Below, piece after piece: positions 26,280-35,429 of a stretch of DNA of 64,000 nt. Source of the DNA: Gottschalkiaceae bacterium SANA. Its GTDB lineage: Bacteria; Bacillota; Clostridia; Tissierellales; GPF-1. Position numbers and translations under genes: made by a program. The notes beneath the pieces are model-generated. The model searched no databases, was not told where the DNA came from, and saw only the letters and a list, made by a program, of their open reading frames with translations. The stretch is from the NCBI GenBank assembly GCA_036323355.1, contig AP028876.1:2666001-2730000 (forward strand). The letters are read 5' to 3'. Positions within the stretch are counted from its first letter, which is position 1. Every line of letters starts with the position of its first letter.

Positions 26280-27395
26280 TCACAAGGACAGTGTCTTTTT
26301 AAACCTGTAATTTGCAAGAATAAAAATTTCCAAACCCAGCACCGCAAAAGCAAGAGATGCCAGCATCACATAAGCCATATTTCCATCAACCGAGATGATT
26401 TCCTTAAAGCTCTGCAACATCACATAGCTAGGGATGACCTTAACCCAATTGGGATCCCAGCTAGGCACAAAGTAAGAAATATTTGGCATAATCATAATCA
26501 CAATGACAATGTACAGAACGCCAAAAGCTTCAACAATATCGTCGTAAAAGCTTGTAATCAATAGTCCCAATGAGGCTGCAAAAAATCCTGAAGAAACTAG
26601 AAATAGCAGCATGGCCAGGTAGTTCGGCTGAAGACCCATGATCGGCACGGTTATGATCAGGGTTGTCACGATACTCGTCACAATAATAACCCCGATCTTA
26701 CTTAAGAGATAATGCCAGACTGAAGATGCCGTAATTGCATATGCCTTGACAATTCCCTCGTTCTTATCCAGGAAAATATAAGCCGCAATAACAAATAAAC
26801 TCATCAACGATCCATTGAAGGTCAAGAACACAGGAATAATATTTTCTTTGTCACTTAAGGGCTTTGCATCCTGAAAAAGCTTTCTCACCTCAATATTGTC
26901 TGAATACTCTTCAATGACGTCATGTCCGGCCAACCGGTTGTGGTAAACCATAATCAAATTTCGAAGCTTGCTGGTTTCATAACCTTGCAAATAGTAGGTA
27001 CTAATAATCTGACCATCCTCATTGACATGAACATGGACGACAGGGATCCTTTCCGCCTCAGATACAGCATCAAGCGCCTCTTTCGAATTCAACAAGTAAA
27101 TCTTGGATTCCTCTGTTTCATAAAGGGAAGCAAGAAAAATTCGACCGTCCTCTTCCAATTCGACCTGCTCAACAGTCTCATCCAGATCCTCTTCCAACAT
27201 GCTTTTCTCATAACGTTCCCTCACAACCTGAGGCAAGTCAAGATAGATATATTCCTTTCCATTGCTTTCAAAATTATCAGGAACCACAAATAGAAGAATC
27301 AGTAAAAGCACGACCGCCATTCCTATTTCAATATAGAAGTACCAACTTTTTGAGGAAAGGCTCAGTTCCTTTGAAAAACTATACCACAGTTTCAT
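26280..27395 (-). CDS. ABC-2 type transporter permease
   Basis: This encodes a 371-residue permease with one N-terminal helix, a large external loop (about 45-175) and about five C-terminal helices. It shares architecture with the next permease in the operon. Its start codon directly follows the ATPase stop (TAAATG), so expression is coupled. It should form the membrane dimer of the exporter together with the second permease. Confidence 0.9.
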   Translation of the reverse strand: MKLWYSFSKELSLSSKSWYFYIEIGMAVVLLLILLFVVPDNFESNGKEYIYLDLPQVVRERYEKSMLEEDLDETVEQVELEEDGRIFLASLYETEESKIYLLNSKEALDAVSEAERIPVVHVHVNEDGQIISTYYLQGYETSKLRNLIMVYHNRLAGHDVIEEYSDNIEVRKLFQDAKPLSDKENIIPVFLTFNGSLMSLFVIAAYIFLDKNEGIVKAYAITASSVWHYLLSKIGVIIVTSIVTTLIITVPIMGLQPNYLAMLLFLVSSGFFAASLGLLITSFYDDIVEAFGVLYIVIVIMIMPNISYFVPSWDPNWVKVIPSYVMLQSFKEIISVDGNMAYVMLASLAFAVLGLEIFILANYRFKKTLSL

Positions 27396-28250
27396 TTAGA
27401 CCAGTCCCCTTCCGGTTACCTTGATAAATATTTCTTCAAGAGTCGCTTCTTTGGTATGCATGGTCTGAATATCATATTTACTGATCACTTCCACCAGTCT
27501 GTTTTTTTCCTCTTTGATCACGGTAGAGAAACTGTCCTTAATGAGTTCCCCATCTTTAATATATTCGACGTCCACAAGTTTCTCACCGTATTTGAGCTTT
27601 AATGCTTTTGGCGAATCAATCAGCCTGATCGCTCCATCTACGATAAACGCAACTCGGTCACAGAGTTCATCGGCGATGTACATGTTATGAGTTGTCAAAA
27701 AGATCGTGACGCCCTTTTCATTTTCCTGCCTAATGATGTCCTTGATTTCTGATGCAATGGCAGGGTCCAATCCAGTAGTCGGTTCATCGAGAAACCACAT
27801 CTCCGGGTTATTGATCATGGATCTAGCAAAGGTCAGCCTGTGCTTCATCCCCTTCGAATACTTACCGGCCTTAATGTTTTCCTTGCCGTCAAGTCCCACC
27901 AGTTTGATCAGATCCATAGGATCTCTTGTTTCCACATCGAATAATTTTCTGTAGAATTGAAGATTTTCAAGTCCTGACATTTTGTTATAAACATTAGACT
28001 GTTCGAAAGACATTCCTATCTTATTGAACATTTTATTCTTAATATGCTTGACATCATAACCCGCAACCTCAACATTACCCTGCTGAAGTTGAAGAAGACC
28101 GACAAGAATATTTTGGGTGGTTGATTTACCAGCACCTGAAGGGCCCAAGAATCCAAAAATCTCACCCTTCTGAATTTCAAAGCTGACATCTTTAACCGCA
28201 TAATTGTCATCATTGCTGTATGAATGGTAAAGGTTACTCACTTTTATCAT
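27396..28250 (-). CDS. ABC transporter ATP-binding protein
   Basis: This encodes a 284-residue ATPase that drives the export pair. Walker A is GPSGAGKST (about 37-45), the signature motif appears as YSKGMKHRL in place of LSGGQ, Walker B is MWFLDEPTTGLDP, and the H-loop is LTTHNM. A C-terminal extension follows, as is usual in ABC-2 exporters. The ATG at 28250 is preferred since GAAGGG lies upstream; two earlier in-frame ATGs (28259, 28271) lack one. It is second in the adaptor-ATPase-permease-permease operon. Confidence 0.93.
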   Translation of the reverse strand: MIKVSNLYHSYSNDDNYAVKDVSFEIQKGEIFGFLGPSGAGKSTTQNILVGLLQLQQGNVEVAGYDVKHIKNKMFNKIGMSFEQSNVYNKMSGLENLQFYRKLFDVETRDPMDLIKLVGLDGKENIKAGKYSKGMKHRLTFARSMINNPEMWFLDEPTTGLDPAIASEIKDIIRQENEKGVTIFLTTHNMYIADELCDRVAFIVDGAIRLIDSPKALKLKYGEKLVDVEYIKDGELIKDSFSTVIKEEKNRLVEVISKYDIQTMHTKEATLEEIFIKVTGRGLV

Positions 28251-28295
28251 TTTATTCATCCCTTCATTCATATTCTAACTCACTAGTCATTCTGC

Positions 28296-29501
28296 TTATT
28301 CTTCCTGATAATTCAATATGACCAGTTCCCCTTCTTCCAATCCATCTTTTACCTCAATACTTCCGTTCATTTTAATTCCAGTGGTGATTTGACGTTCAAC
28401 AACGTCATTGTCTTCAAGAACCTCAACATATTGTTTCGAATTTTTTTGATAGACAGTGCCTGTAGGGATCAGAAGAACTTCTCTTGGCGCCTCAATCATA
28501 ACCCTCGTTTCCACCTCTAGATCATAAGCAAGTTCATCAGAGGATTTCGGTAGACCAATCTCTACGGTCTGTCGGTTTTCTTCCACACCGAGCTCCGATA
28601 AGGTTACAAAAGCCTTTGGATACACCTTATCCACCTTCAAGCCATTCATCTGAACATCAAGCTTCCAGTCCTGAATTTCAGCCTCCATCTTCGCTTCTAT
28701 GAGTCTTGCATCCTCCACCATAAAATCAACGAGAATTACTTTTTCTGTCGGATCCTGAATTTCTATAACTAGCATCCCCGGAGATGGCATATCGCCCTCA
28801 AAGGTGTTTATTTCTGTCACAATCCCTTCGATATCTGCAACAATCCTATAGTTGTCTCGATTTTCTTCGAGTATATCTAAAGTGAGAAGCAGCACATCGA
28901 TTTCCGCTTCATATCTCTCTCTGATATTTCCTGAAATGCCTTTGGTGAGCCGATTATATGTGTTCTGGGCAATTCCAAGGCTACTCTTAAGCTGTTCCAC
29001 TTGACTTTCTGCCTGCTCGAGCTCAATAAGAGATGCAGATCCAATCTTGTAAAGCGACTCGGTTATATCCTTGCTTTTGGTTGCCAGCTCCATATTTTTT
29101 TTAATTCTTGATACTTCGATCCAGGCGCTATTCACACTCTCCATATCCGTTCCTGAAAGGGCTTCATTATATCCAGCCTTTAAGGCTTTGATCTGCTTCT
29201 CAACTTTTTGAACTTCCAGATCCAGATTGTCTTCATATTTAATCAGAACTTGTCCTTTTTCCACATGGTCCCCCAGCTGCAGGGTCATTTCCTCTATCTT
29301 GCCTGTGCCACTACCATAATATCGTCTGATATTTCTTGAACTGATCTTACCTACATCCTCAACGTATTTTCCCACTTCTCCCCGTGTTACTTCTGCTGTA
29401 TTGTATTTCGCTCCGATGTTGCCCATTGTTAATAAATAAAATAGTCCAACTCCTATTACTGACAAAACAACGATGGCGATGATCAATTTTTTCGTTTTCA
29501 T
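28296..29501 (-). CDS. HlyD/RND-type adaptor of ABC exporter
   Basis: This encodes a 401-residue membrane-fusion protein with one N-terminal helix (IIAIVVLSVIGVGLFYLL), a split lipoyl-like domain (GKIEEMTLQLGDHVEKGQVLI), a long coiled-coil hairpin (about 105-215), and beta-barrel domains ending with a EGELVILNY-like strand. The ATG at 29501 follows GGAGGTCACT; an upstream in-frame ATG at 29573 has no ribosome binding site. It is the first gene of the exporter operon. In Gram-positive bacteria such adaptors assist MacB/ABC-2 pumps in exporting peptides or drugs. Confidence 0.92.
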   Translation of the reverse strand: MKTKKLIIAIVVLSVIGVGLFYLLTMGNIGAKYNTAEVTRGEVGKYVEDVGKISSRNIRRYYGSGTGKIEEMTLQLGDHVEKGQVLIKYEDNLDLEVQKVEKQIKALKAGYNEALSGTDMESVNSAWIEVSRIKKNMELATKSKDITESLYKIGSASLIELEQAESQVEQLKSSLGIAQNTYNRLTKGISGNIRERYEAEIDVLLLTLDILEENRDNYRIVADIEGIVTEINTFEGDMPSPGMLVIEIQDPTEKVILVDFMVEDARLIEAKMEAEIQDWKLDVQMNGLKVDKVYPKAFVTLSELGVEENRQTVEIGLPKSSDELAYDLEVETRVMIEAPREVLLIPTGTVYQKNSKQYVEVLEDNDVVERQITTGIKMNGSIEVKDGLEEGELVILNYQEE

Positions 29502-29633
29502 AGTGACCTCCAATTTCAGCTGACATGTCTTTTTGATATTATTCATGCTCAACCAGATGCTCCATATCTTCAAGAGAATTCAGTTCCTTACTATTACTGT
29601 TATTATTACCCAATTAAACATGTCTGTAAAGCC

Positions 29634-29969
29634 CTATTGATTAAACGCGTCCTTCCGACTAAGCCATGCTTCCAAAATCATCCCATACACGATTCCCGCT
29701 AAAAAACTGACAGGATCTTCAAATCCCGTGGAGCTGTAAAAAGCAAAAGAAACTACAAGACCCAACAAGGCGCCACGCATCAAGCTCTTTCTTCTGTTGG
29801 CCCTACTCCAAGGCGCGCCTACAACCAGACCAATGATCACGCGGTTGTACCATAGGGAGAACACAAAACCGGGGGAGGCGGTGAATCCAGATCGAACATA
29901 GGCCCCGACTACACAAACAAGTCCCAGCAGGACGCCACCTATCAGCGACTCTTTCAATCTTTTTTTCAT
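29634..29969 (-). CDS. Hypothetical small membrane protein
   Basis: This encodes 111 residues with about four short Gly-rich membrane helices, arranged as two similar halves: KRLKESLIGGVLLGLVCVVG and RRKSLMRGALLGLVVSFAF look like an internal duplication. The ATG overlaps the TspO-like gene stop by 4 bp (ATGA), so the two are co-translated. I do not recognise the family. Confidence 0.8.
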   Translation of the reverse strand: MKKRLKESLIGGVLLGLVCVVGAYVRSGFTASPGFVFSLWYNRVIIGLVVGAPWSRANRRKSLMRGALLGLVVSFAFYSSTGFEDPVSFLAGIVYGMILEAWLSRKDAFNQ

Positions 29970-30775
29970 CGGTTTGATTCCCCCTCGTTGCCTGAAAGAT
30001 CCGGCATAACTTGATAACCGTTTTTATACAATTGAATGGTAGACAATCCAATCAATAGAACCATTCCGATCAATGCAACATTCTGCAGCAAATCAAACCT
30101 TCCTTGAAAGCCTTGGGGTGCCAATAGATTTTGATAGATGCCAAAATATGCCCAAGCGATGGGAATCGGAAAAATTGCATTTTTTGTACTTGTCAACACC
30201 ATGAATGTCAATCCGACTGCCACAAAGAGAATGATAACACTCCAAATCTCCGAAGAAATTCCAAATCGATTCCAGTCGATTTTAACTAGCCACGCTGAAA
30301 TATTAACAAGAGTCGCAATAAATAGCCATCCCGAATACAGCCCAAAGGCCACGGGAAGCAACCAGCGCCCTTTTCTTTGAATTTTTCCAATTTGTTGAAT
30401 CAGCAAGACCATGACGATCAGAAATGCAAAGATAAAAATGGTGGACAAGCCAATCAAGTTGTATGAAAAGCTGATAATCCACACAATGTTAAGCACACAG
30501 GAAAGCCAAAAGAGAGGGCTGATTGCATCGAGTGCATGTTCATAATACGGTTCCTTGCTTTTGACAATTAACACAATGATCGAGAGAATCAAGAAGGTAT
30601 AAATCACACTCCATATACTAAATGTTGAAGGCGAAGGCGTGATCAAGGTCGGATACATATCCGACACTTCTTTTTGTGAAAGCCCATTGATCAAACCAAA
30701 GGCCCCCATGCCGTTGATTATTAAAGTAAATACCAATAATATTGCATTGATCCAAGCTTTTGTTTTTCCTTTCAT
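29966..30775 (-). CDS. TspO/MBR-related tryptophan-rich membrane protein
   Basis: This encodes a 269-residue integral membrane protein with six to eight helices. The segment TPSPSTFSIWSVIYTFL (about 50-66) and the later SGWLFIATLVNISAWL and IAWAYFGIY match the Trp/Pro-rich pattern of bacterial TspO-like proteins, but it is longer than classic TspO (about 160). The ATG at 30775 follows GAGGAGG; an earlier ATG at 30862 lacks a ribosome binding site. TspO proteins bind tetrapyrroles and act in stress signalling; the role here is unknown. Confidence 0.82.
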   Translation of the reverse strand: MKGKTKAWINAILLVFTLIINGMGAFGLINGLSQKEVSDMYPTLITPSPSTFSIWSVIYTFLILSIIVLIVKSKEPYYEHALDAISPLFWLSCVLNIVWIISFSYNLIGLSTIFIFAFLIVMVLLIQQIGKIQRKGRWLLPVAFGLYSGWLFIATLVNISAWLVKIDWNRFGISSEIWSVIILFVAVGLTFMVLTSTKNAIFPIPIAWAYFGIYQNLLAPQGFQGRFDLLQNVALIGMVLLIGLSTIQLYKNGYQVMPDLSGNEGESNR

Positions 30776-30920
30776 TTTTTCCTCCTCACGAAACATTTTA
30801 TAGCTTGATTGAAATAATTTCCTTACCGAACCCACAAAAGATATGGGTCCATCTTTTAACATCCACAGACTTGATCACTTCAATCAATCTTTACCCATAA
30901 AATCCCAATCATCCCCCAAA

Positions 30921-30965
30921 CCAAAAGAAAACGACTCCCTCAATCATGAGAAAATCGAATTCACT
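30921..30965. repeat. Dispersed hairpin repeat, copy 1
   Basis: This is a partial copy of a family with core ACTCCCTCAATCATGAGAAAATCGAAT, seen again at 34667-34728 and 36448-36536. It forms an imperfect hairpin and may act as terminator for the LysR gene, whose stop is inside or next to it. Confidence 0.6.
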
Positions 30966-31863
30966 TTATTCTATGATTCTGTAAATGCCTTTTCAGCTCT
31001 TTGGCAATTGGTGGTAATGCTCTATTCTTATGATACACAAAGAAGAATTCTCTATTCAGACTTAAATTCTTTATATTATGTGTTTTAATTTTCTTTAATT
31101 GAACTTCGTTTTGTATTGCCATTTCTGAGATAAAGCTCACACCCATCTCAAGAGTTACCATTTGTTTAATTGTCTCGTTGCTTTCAATTGTAGAAACAAT
31201 ATTTAACTCCTTAGCCGATACCCCCATTTCGCTCAATGCACTTTCTAGTATACGCCTTGTTCCAGAGCCCTCTTCTCTCATGATCATGGGTAGTTGTTTT
31301 AAGAAGTTAATATCTAAGTCTTCTTCATTAAGCCATGAAAAATCCTTATTATTTGGCGCAGCAAGAACCAATCGATCCTGACAAAACTCAATATATTCTA
31401 ATCCATCTTCGTCATACCTCGCACCGACGATACCACACCCTATTTGATCATTTAATAACTCTCTAATCACTTGTTTTGAATCCCTGTGCTTTACGTTAAA
31501 GATAATCCCTGGATATAATTCCTGAAATTCCTTCATAATCTTTGGTAAAATATATTGCTCTGGAATAGAACTAGCTGCAATATTTAAAACACCTTCAATC
31601 TTCCCCTCATGTTTACCAATTTCGTACACGGCCTGGTCTCTAGTGTTTATAATCTTCTTCGCATATGTGTAGAGAATCTCTCCAGATTCAGTTAGTGTTA
31701 TATTTCTATTCTTCCTGTTAATTAGAAGCGTTTGCAATTCTTTTTCTAAGTTCATAATATTATTAGAAATTGTTGGTTGAGTCACAAACATTTTTTTTGC
31801 AGCATTTGAAAAACTTTTCAGCTCTATTATGTGTACGAAACTTTCTAATTGATGCATTTCCAT
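30961..31863 (-). CDS. LysR family transcriptional regulator
   Basis: This encodes a 300-residue regulator: an N-terminal winged helix (QLESFVHIIELKSFSNAAKKM, TQPTISNNIMNLE) and a periplasmic-binding-like effector domain (about 90-295). The arrangement and sequence resemble the CysB/YeiE-type and selenium-metabolism-associated LysR proteins of clostridia, without a clear assignment. It is divergent from the ECF S-component gene, with a 127-bp shared promoter region, so that gene is the most likely target. Confidence 0.92.
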   Translation of the reverse strand: MEMHQLESFVHIIELKSFSNAAKKMFVTQPTISNNIMNLEKELQTLLINRKNRNITLTESGEILYTYAKKIINTRDQAVYEIGKHEGKIEGVLNIAASSIPEQYILPKIMKEFQELYPGIIFNVKHRDSKQVIRELLNDQIGCGIVGARYDEDGLEYIEFCQDRLVLAAPNNKDFSWLNEEDLDINFLKQLPMIMREEGSGTRRILESALSEMGVSAKELNIVSTIESNETIKQMVTLEMGVSFISEMAIQNEVQLKKIKTHNIKNLSLNREFFFVYHKNRALPPIAKELKRHLQNHRIK

Positions 31864-31990
31864 AAGATTTGTCTATCCTTCCATTAGTTTAACCTATCTC
31901 ACTTCCTCCTATTATAAGTATTTTCAATTTCCATTACAAACAAAAGATGGCTATACTGACTAAGGTTTATTAAAATTCTGGAGGTACGCT

Positions 31991-32557
31991 ATGAACAACT
32001 CATTTTTTGACACACCTAAGGCCATGATTTTTGCATCAATTGGTATTACAATCAACATCGTATTGGGGACTATCGCTCAAATGATTCATCTGCCCCTATT
32101 ATTTCTTGACACCATCGGAACTATTCTTGTATCCGTAGTTCTAGGTCCCCTAGCTGGTGCCTTAACTGGTGGTTTAACGAATGTCATCCAAGGTTTCATA
32201 ACAAATCCCAAAGACATTCCATTCGCACTTGTTAATATTGCTATTGGTCTAATCGTTGGTTTCATTGCTAAAAAACAAGGTTTTGAACTGAAAACAGCTG
32301 TCATAACTGGGTTGATCTTAGCTGTTGTTGCACCATTAATCGGTACACCTATTGCCATACTTATCTACGGGGGCATTACCGGAAGCGGAACTGATCTAAT
32401 TTTTGCTTGGTTACGTGCTACTGGTTCTAGCATCTTTACAGCAACATTTATTCCTAGAATAACAGGCAATATCATTGACAAATTAGCTAGTTGCTTACTT
32501 GTTTATGTATTGCTCAAGCGTATTCCGTCAGCTTTACTAAAAAGTATTAAAGCATAA
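31991..32557 (+). CDS. ECF transporter S component (CD3073-like)
   Basis: This encodes a 188-residue membrane protein with five to six helices that should bind a vitamin or micronutrient and dock to the shared ECF ATPase/T-component module encoded elsewhere. The LDTIGTILVSVVLGPLAG segment (about 39-56) followed by GGLTNVIQGFI is the signature of this S-component group. GGAGGT precedes the ATG. The substrate is not known; the divergent LysR regulator may report on it. No riboswitch is visible upstream. Confidence 0.88.
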   Translation: MNNSFFDTPKAMIFASIGITINIVLGTIAQMIHLPLLFLDTIGTILVSVVLGPLAGALTGGLTNVIQGFITNPKDIPFALVNIAIGLIVGFIAKKQGFELKTAVITGLILAVVAPLIGTPIAILIYGGITGSGTDLIFAWLRATGSSIFTATFIPRITGNIIDKLASCLLVYVLLKRIPSALLKSIKA

Positions 32558-32564
32558 TAAAAAA

Positions 32565-32885
32565 AAGTCGCTCCAGCTGGTTTCGGATTCGGCAACGCTG
32601 AAACCTAGTATTACGTGTTTGCCATCTTCACGGAAACCAAAGCAGAGAGCAAACTTTTTGACCGCACACGGCTATTTTCACGCACTTTAGTGTAGGTGAA
32701 TCGACGGTAACGAATGAATATTTGTTAGTCAGTTTTCGGAATCTAGGGTAACATAAAATGAGTCATTTGGTATTTCGTCCTCAGGTTGATGGTTTTTCGA
32801 CAAATCTATCTTATCCGAGGTGAAGCCCAGTGGCTCATTTTTTCATTTTCCGAATTCACACCATTGTACGTCCTTTATCATGAAA
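32565..32885 (-). mobile_element. IS256 family remnant (minus orientation)
   Basis: On the minus strand this starts with an IS256-type left end nearly identical to that at 35440-35570 (TGGTGTGAATTCGG and a leader with GAGGACGAAATACCAAATGACTCA), then jumps through an internal deletion into the transposase core: a frameshifted stretch that reads FGFREDGKHVILGF and AESETSWSDFF, the region around a catalytic Asp of DDE IS256 transposases. It has stops and frameshifts and ends abruptly beside the ECF gene. It is inactive. Confidence 0.85.
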
Positions 32886-32987
32886 ATTACGCACTTTTAA
32901 GGACTGGGCTATATTTTTAAGCTGCCTTTTACGAATACATTAATGAATCAACTTAAGCACTTGCATATTCATCTTGTATAATAAAAC

Positions 32988-33024
32988 AAATCCACCATCT
33001 TCTCTTTCGAAAAGTGGTGGATTT
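32988..33024 (-). terminator. Terminator after DsrE-like gene
   Basis: A perfect 10-bp hairpin (AAATCCACCA at 32988-32997 with 33015-33024) is followed on the minus strand by GTTTTATTA, about 75 bp past the DsrE-like gene stop. Confidence 0.75.
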
Positions 33025-33097
33025 GACTCGTGGAGGTAAGGCGCCAATATCTTAATCCACGCTCCTATCACCATGAACCTTAGAATTTTATACATCT

Positions 33098-33436
33098 CTA
33101 AAATGTAAGTACATAATATCCTTTGTCAACATAGGTCTTGATCCCTGCATGACCATTCATATCCTTAATTAGTGGATAATCTAATCCTTGATTAAATTCT
33201 AATACATCAAGTTGGACAGAACATGCATAGCAAACACCTGCAAAAAGATTTTTTTCTTTTGCTTTTAGGTAAAGACCAAATTTTTCTTCCTCTAATTGTA
33301 TAGGCAGTTTTACTGATTCTCCTTCAAAAATAATTTTAACTTCGTTTCCAGCCTCTGCTAAATCAAGTGCATTTAATAATACATGTACAAAGCACATTTT
33401 TTGACCACGCATAACATAAAATAAATATTTTTCCAT
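33098..33436 (-). CDS. DsrE family-like protein
   Basis: This encodes a 112-residue cytoplasmic protein with the DsrE/F fold pattern: MRGQKMCFVHVLLNALDLAEAGNEVKIIFEGES, then a Cys pair in GVCYACSVQL (Cys69, Cys72) and a glycine-containing tail. DsrE-like proteins relay sulfur or bind small thiol metabolites. AGGAGAG precedes the ATG. It is a single-gene unit between IS256 fragments, so it may belong to a transferred block. Confidence 0.85.
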   Translation of the reverse strand: MEKYLFYVMRGQKMCFVHVLLNALDLAEAGNEVKIIFEGESVKLPIQLEEEKFGLYLKAKEKNLFAGVCYACSVQLDVLEFNQGLDYPLIKDMNGHAGIKTYVDKGYYVLTF

Positions 33437-34092
33437 AATTTTCTCTCCTTATTTTAACAATCATAGTTTTTTATCATAAATATAGTATATCGTTAAACAA
33501 ATTTTCAAACAAGTGAGGTCATCGGAATTCGAATTGAACAGTGAAAGAACTCATGATCTATAGACAATCTACTGTAGTAGCCGGTACAAGCGGATAATAG
33601 CAATATGTACTTTGTGACTTCTATTAATCTTTTCTTAGAATACCTTAAAATTTCCTATCTTTTTGCTATTTTTATTCGTGTATGAGCACGCCCATAAGAA
33701 GATTCCCTGTACTATTTATACGACTAGCCAGCCAAATGAAAGTACGCTTTTTTTCTAATTTGACTCTGCATTCTTTGCTACAGACTCACCAGCGCAAGCG
33801 AAATTAATAGAAATTTCAGTCACTTCAATCCCATGCTATGATAATATGTTACTGAACTGACTTGTTTACCGTACATATTCTTTCGAAAAAATTCTTACCC
33901 GAATAAGATCATTTAGTGAAAAATGCTTAGGTAGAATATGTTTAACGCCACTAATCAGTACATGACCCTTGTGAGGATTTTTTCAGGATGACATGTAGTG
34001 CTATCAGGCTGTTCACACCGCAAACTTGCAAAACGTTAGATAAACACACGACTAACAGCATCTTACAAATTAGATAAGGAGTTGAGAAGGCA
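33437..34092. other. Gap of about 650 bp without a gene
   Basis: I see no supported gene here. It is AT-rich, lies inside the region bounded by IS256 fragments and may be eroded sequence. No strong hairpin or consensus promoter was found. Confidence 0.4.
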
Positions 34093-34530
34093 ATGGATGA
34101 ATTTACAAGAGAATGGTTTACATGGTTCGAAGAAGGCATGGAAGCTATTGATAAGAAGCAAAAGTCACTGTTCTTTTCTATATGCGCTAAGAATTGTGTT
34201 AAAAAAGGTGTACTAAAAATGTATCAAGAGTTTTACAAAGAATGTGGTAAAGATTTAGATGTTTTTTATAGCAGCTTATCAACGAAAGGTTATGGAGACG
34301 GTCTAGTCATTGAATCTCAAAGGGTATATGAACTTGCATTTTCAAAATGCACCTGCGAATTAAGTAAGCGCGGATATGTTAAAACGAATCAAATCTGTGA
34401 ATGTTCTCGTCAAAGTATATTACATATAATGCAAAGTTTAAGAGATGATATAACGTTTGAAGTTGAGACCTTATCAACAATACTTGACGGAAGTGAAGAG
34501 TGTAGATTTCTTATAAAGATTGTTGCTTAA
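34093..34530 (+). CDS. V4R/DUF6144-like cysteine-rich protein
   Basis: This encodes a 145-residue soluble protein. The second half has the pattern KCTCELSKRGYVKTNQICECS (Cys pairs near 91-93 and 107-109) followed by FEVETLSTILDGSEECRFLI, close to small-molecule or metal-binding proteins of the DUF6144/4-vinyl-reductase type. The N-terminus (REWFTWFEEGMEAIDKK, CAKNCVKKG) fits that group. AAGGAG precedes the ATG. The function is unknown; the late Cys suggests metal or hydrophobic ligand binding. Confidence 0.75.
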   Translation: MDEFTREWFTWFEEGMEAIDKKQKSLFFSICAKNCVKKGVLKMYQEFYKECGKDLDVFYSSLSTKGYGDGLVIESQRVYELAFSKCTCELSKRGYVKTNQICECSRQSILHIMQSLRDDITFEVETLSTILDGSEECRFLIKIVA

Positions 34531-34547
34531 ATGGCGGATAAATATAA

Positions 34548-34663
34548 TGAATATACATGATGAAGCATCTCTTCTTCGTTTGGCCGGCACACTTTTATCA
34601 ATAAAAGGAAATGGTCATCCGGCAAAAGTACCTCTTCATGGAAGAATACTAGCTATTCCGATC
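34548..34663 (+). mobile_element. IS256 family 3' fragment
   Basis: This sequence aligns with 35885-36005, the 3' end of the IS256 transposase remnant: GATGAAGCATCTCTTCTTCG and AAATGGTCATCCGGCAAAAG are shared with small changes. It is out of frame and truncated on both sides. Confidence 0.75.
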
Positions 34664-34666
34664 AGC

Positions 34667-34728
34667 ACGTACTTTAGCCAACCCTAAAAAGAAATTCGAC
34701 TTCCTCAATCACGAGAAAATCGAATTTA
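34667..34728. repeat. Dispersed hairpin repeat, copy 2
   Basis: This contains ACGTACTTTAGCCAACCCTAAAAA and a near-palindrome with arms AAATTCGACTT and its partner ending AATCGAATTT (34692-34727), matching copies at 30921 and 36448. It may terminate the convergent GNAT gene. Confidence 0.65.
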
Positions 34729-34796
34729 CCTTGTATCACAACTGCAATTTTTACTAGCAAAGAGTGTTATTAAATTCGGTTGTACTTAAAATAAAA

Positions 34797-35324
34797 TCAC
34801 TTATTAAAATTTTGCTTCAACAAACGCATTACAATTATTTTTTTATACAAAGCTTGAGCATCTTCATCAATGATTTCATTTTCAACCCTAAACCCTAACT
34901 TTTTATACAGCGAGATACCTCTTTCATTGAATGGAAACACCTCTAAATCTACAGATTCAAGATTCAATTCATCAAAAGCATACTCTAGGATTTTTATTGT
35001 TGCCTTGTAGCCAATCCCTTTCGAAAAATTTTCCTTCTTAAATATACAAATTCTATAATGACAGTTTTTTTCTTCAATATCACTTAACACAACCTCTCCA
35101 ATAATTTCATCATTTTCACTTATAATAAAATCATAACGAGAAGTAGTATTAGATATTTTCTGAATATAGGAATAGATCTGATTTTTCGTGTAACCATCAG
35201 GTGTTCCAGTATAGTATTTTGCCTCTTTATCAGATTCTTTAAAACCATACTTATAATATGCATCAATATCATTTACACTAATTAATCTCATTTTATAACT
35301 ATCAAATTCAAAATTTTTACTCAC
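34797..35324 (-). CDS. GNAT family N-acetyltransferase (RimJ/RimL-like)
   Basis: This encodes a 175-residue acetyl-CoA-dependent acetyltransferase. The RimL-type layout is clear: MRLISVNDIDAYYKYGF at the start, ENDEIIGEVVLSDIE strand, a degenerate pyrophosphate loop KENFSKGIGYKATIKILEYAF (about 97-117), then EVFPFNERGISLYKKLGF. It starts at GTG with GAAGGAG upstream. The acceptor (protein N-terminus, antibiotic or small molecule) cannot be told. It stands alone between IS256 pieces. Confidence 0.9.
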   Translation of the reverse strand: MSKNFEFDSYKMRLISVNDIDAYYKYGFKESDKEAKYYTGTPDGYTKNQIYSYIQKISNTTSRYDFIISENDEIIGEVVLSDIEEKNCHYRICIFKKENFSKGIGYKATIKILEYAFDELNLESVDLEVFPFNERGISLYKKLGFRVENEIIDEDAQALYKKIIVMRLLKQNFNK

Positions 35325-35429
35325 GATACACTCCTTCGCAAAAATAGTTCTATGTTTTCACATACAATAAAACAAATTTCTATATCTCATATTTACTTAA
35401 TTATATATCATTCATGAATATATTATAAA

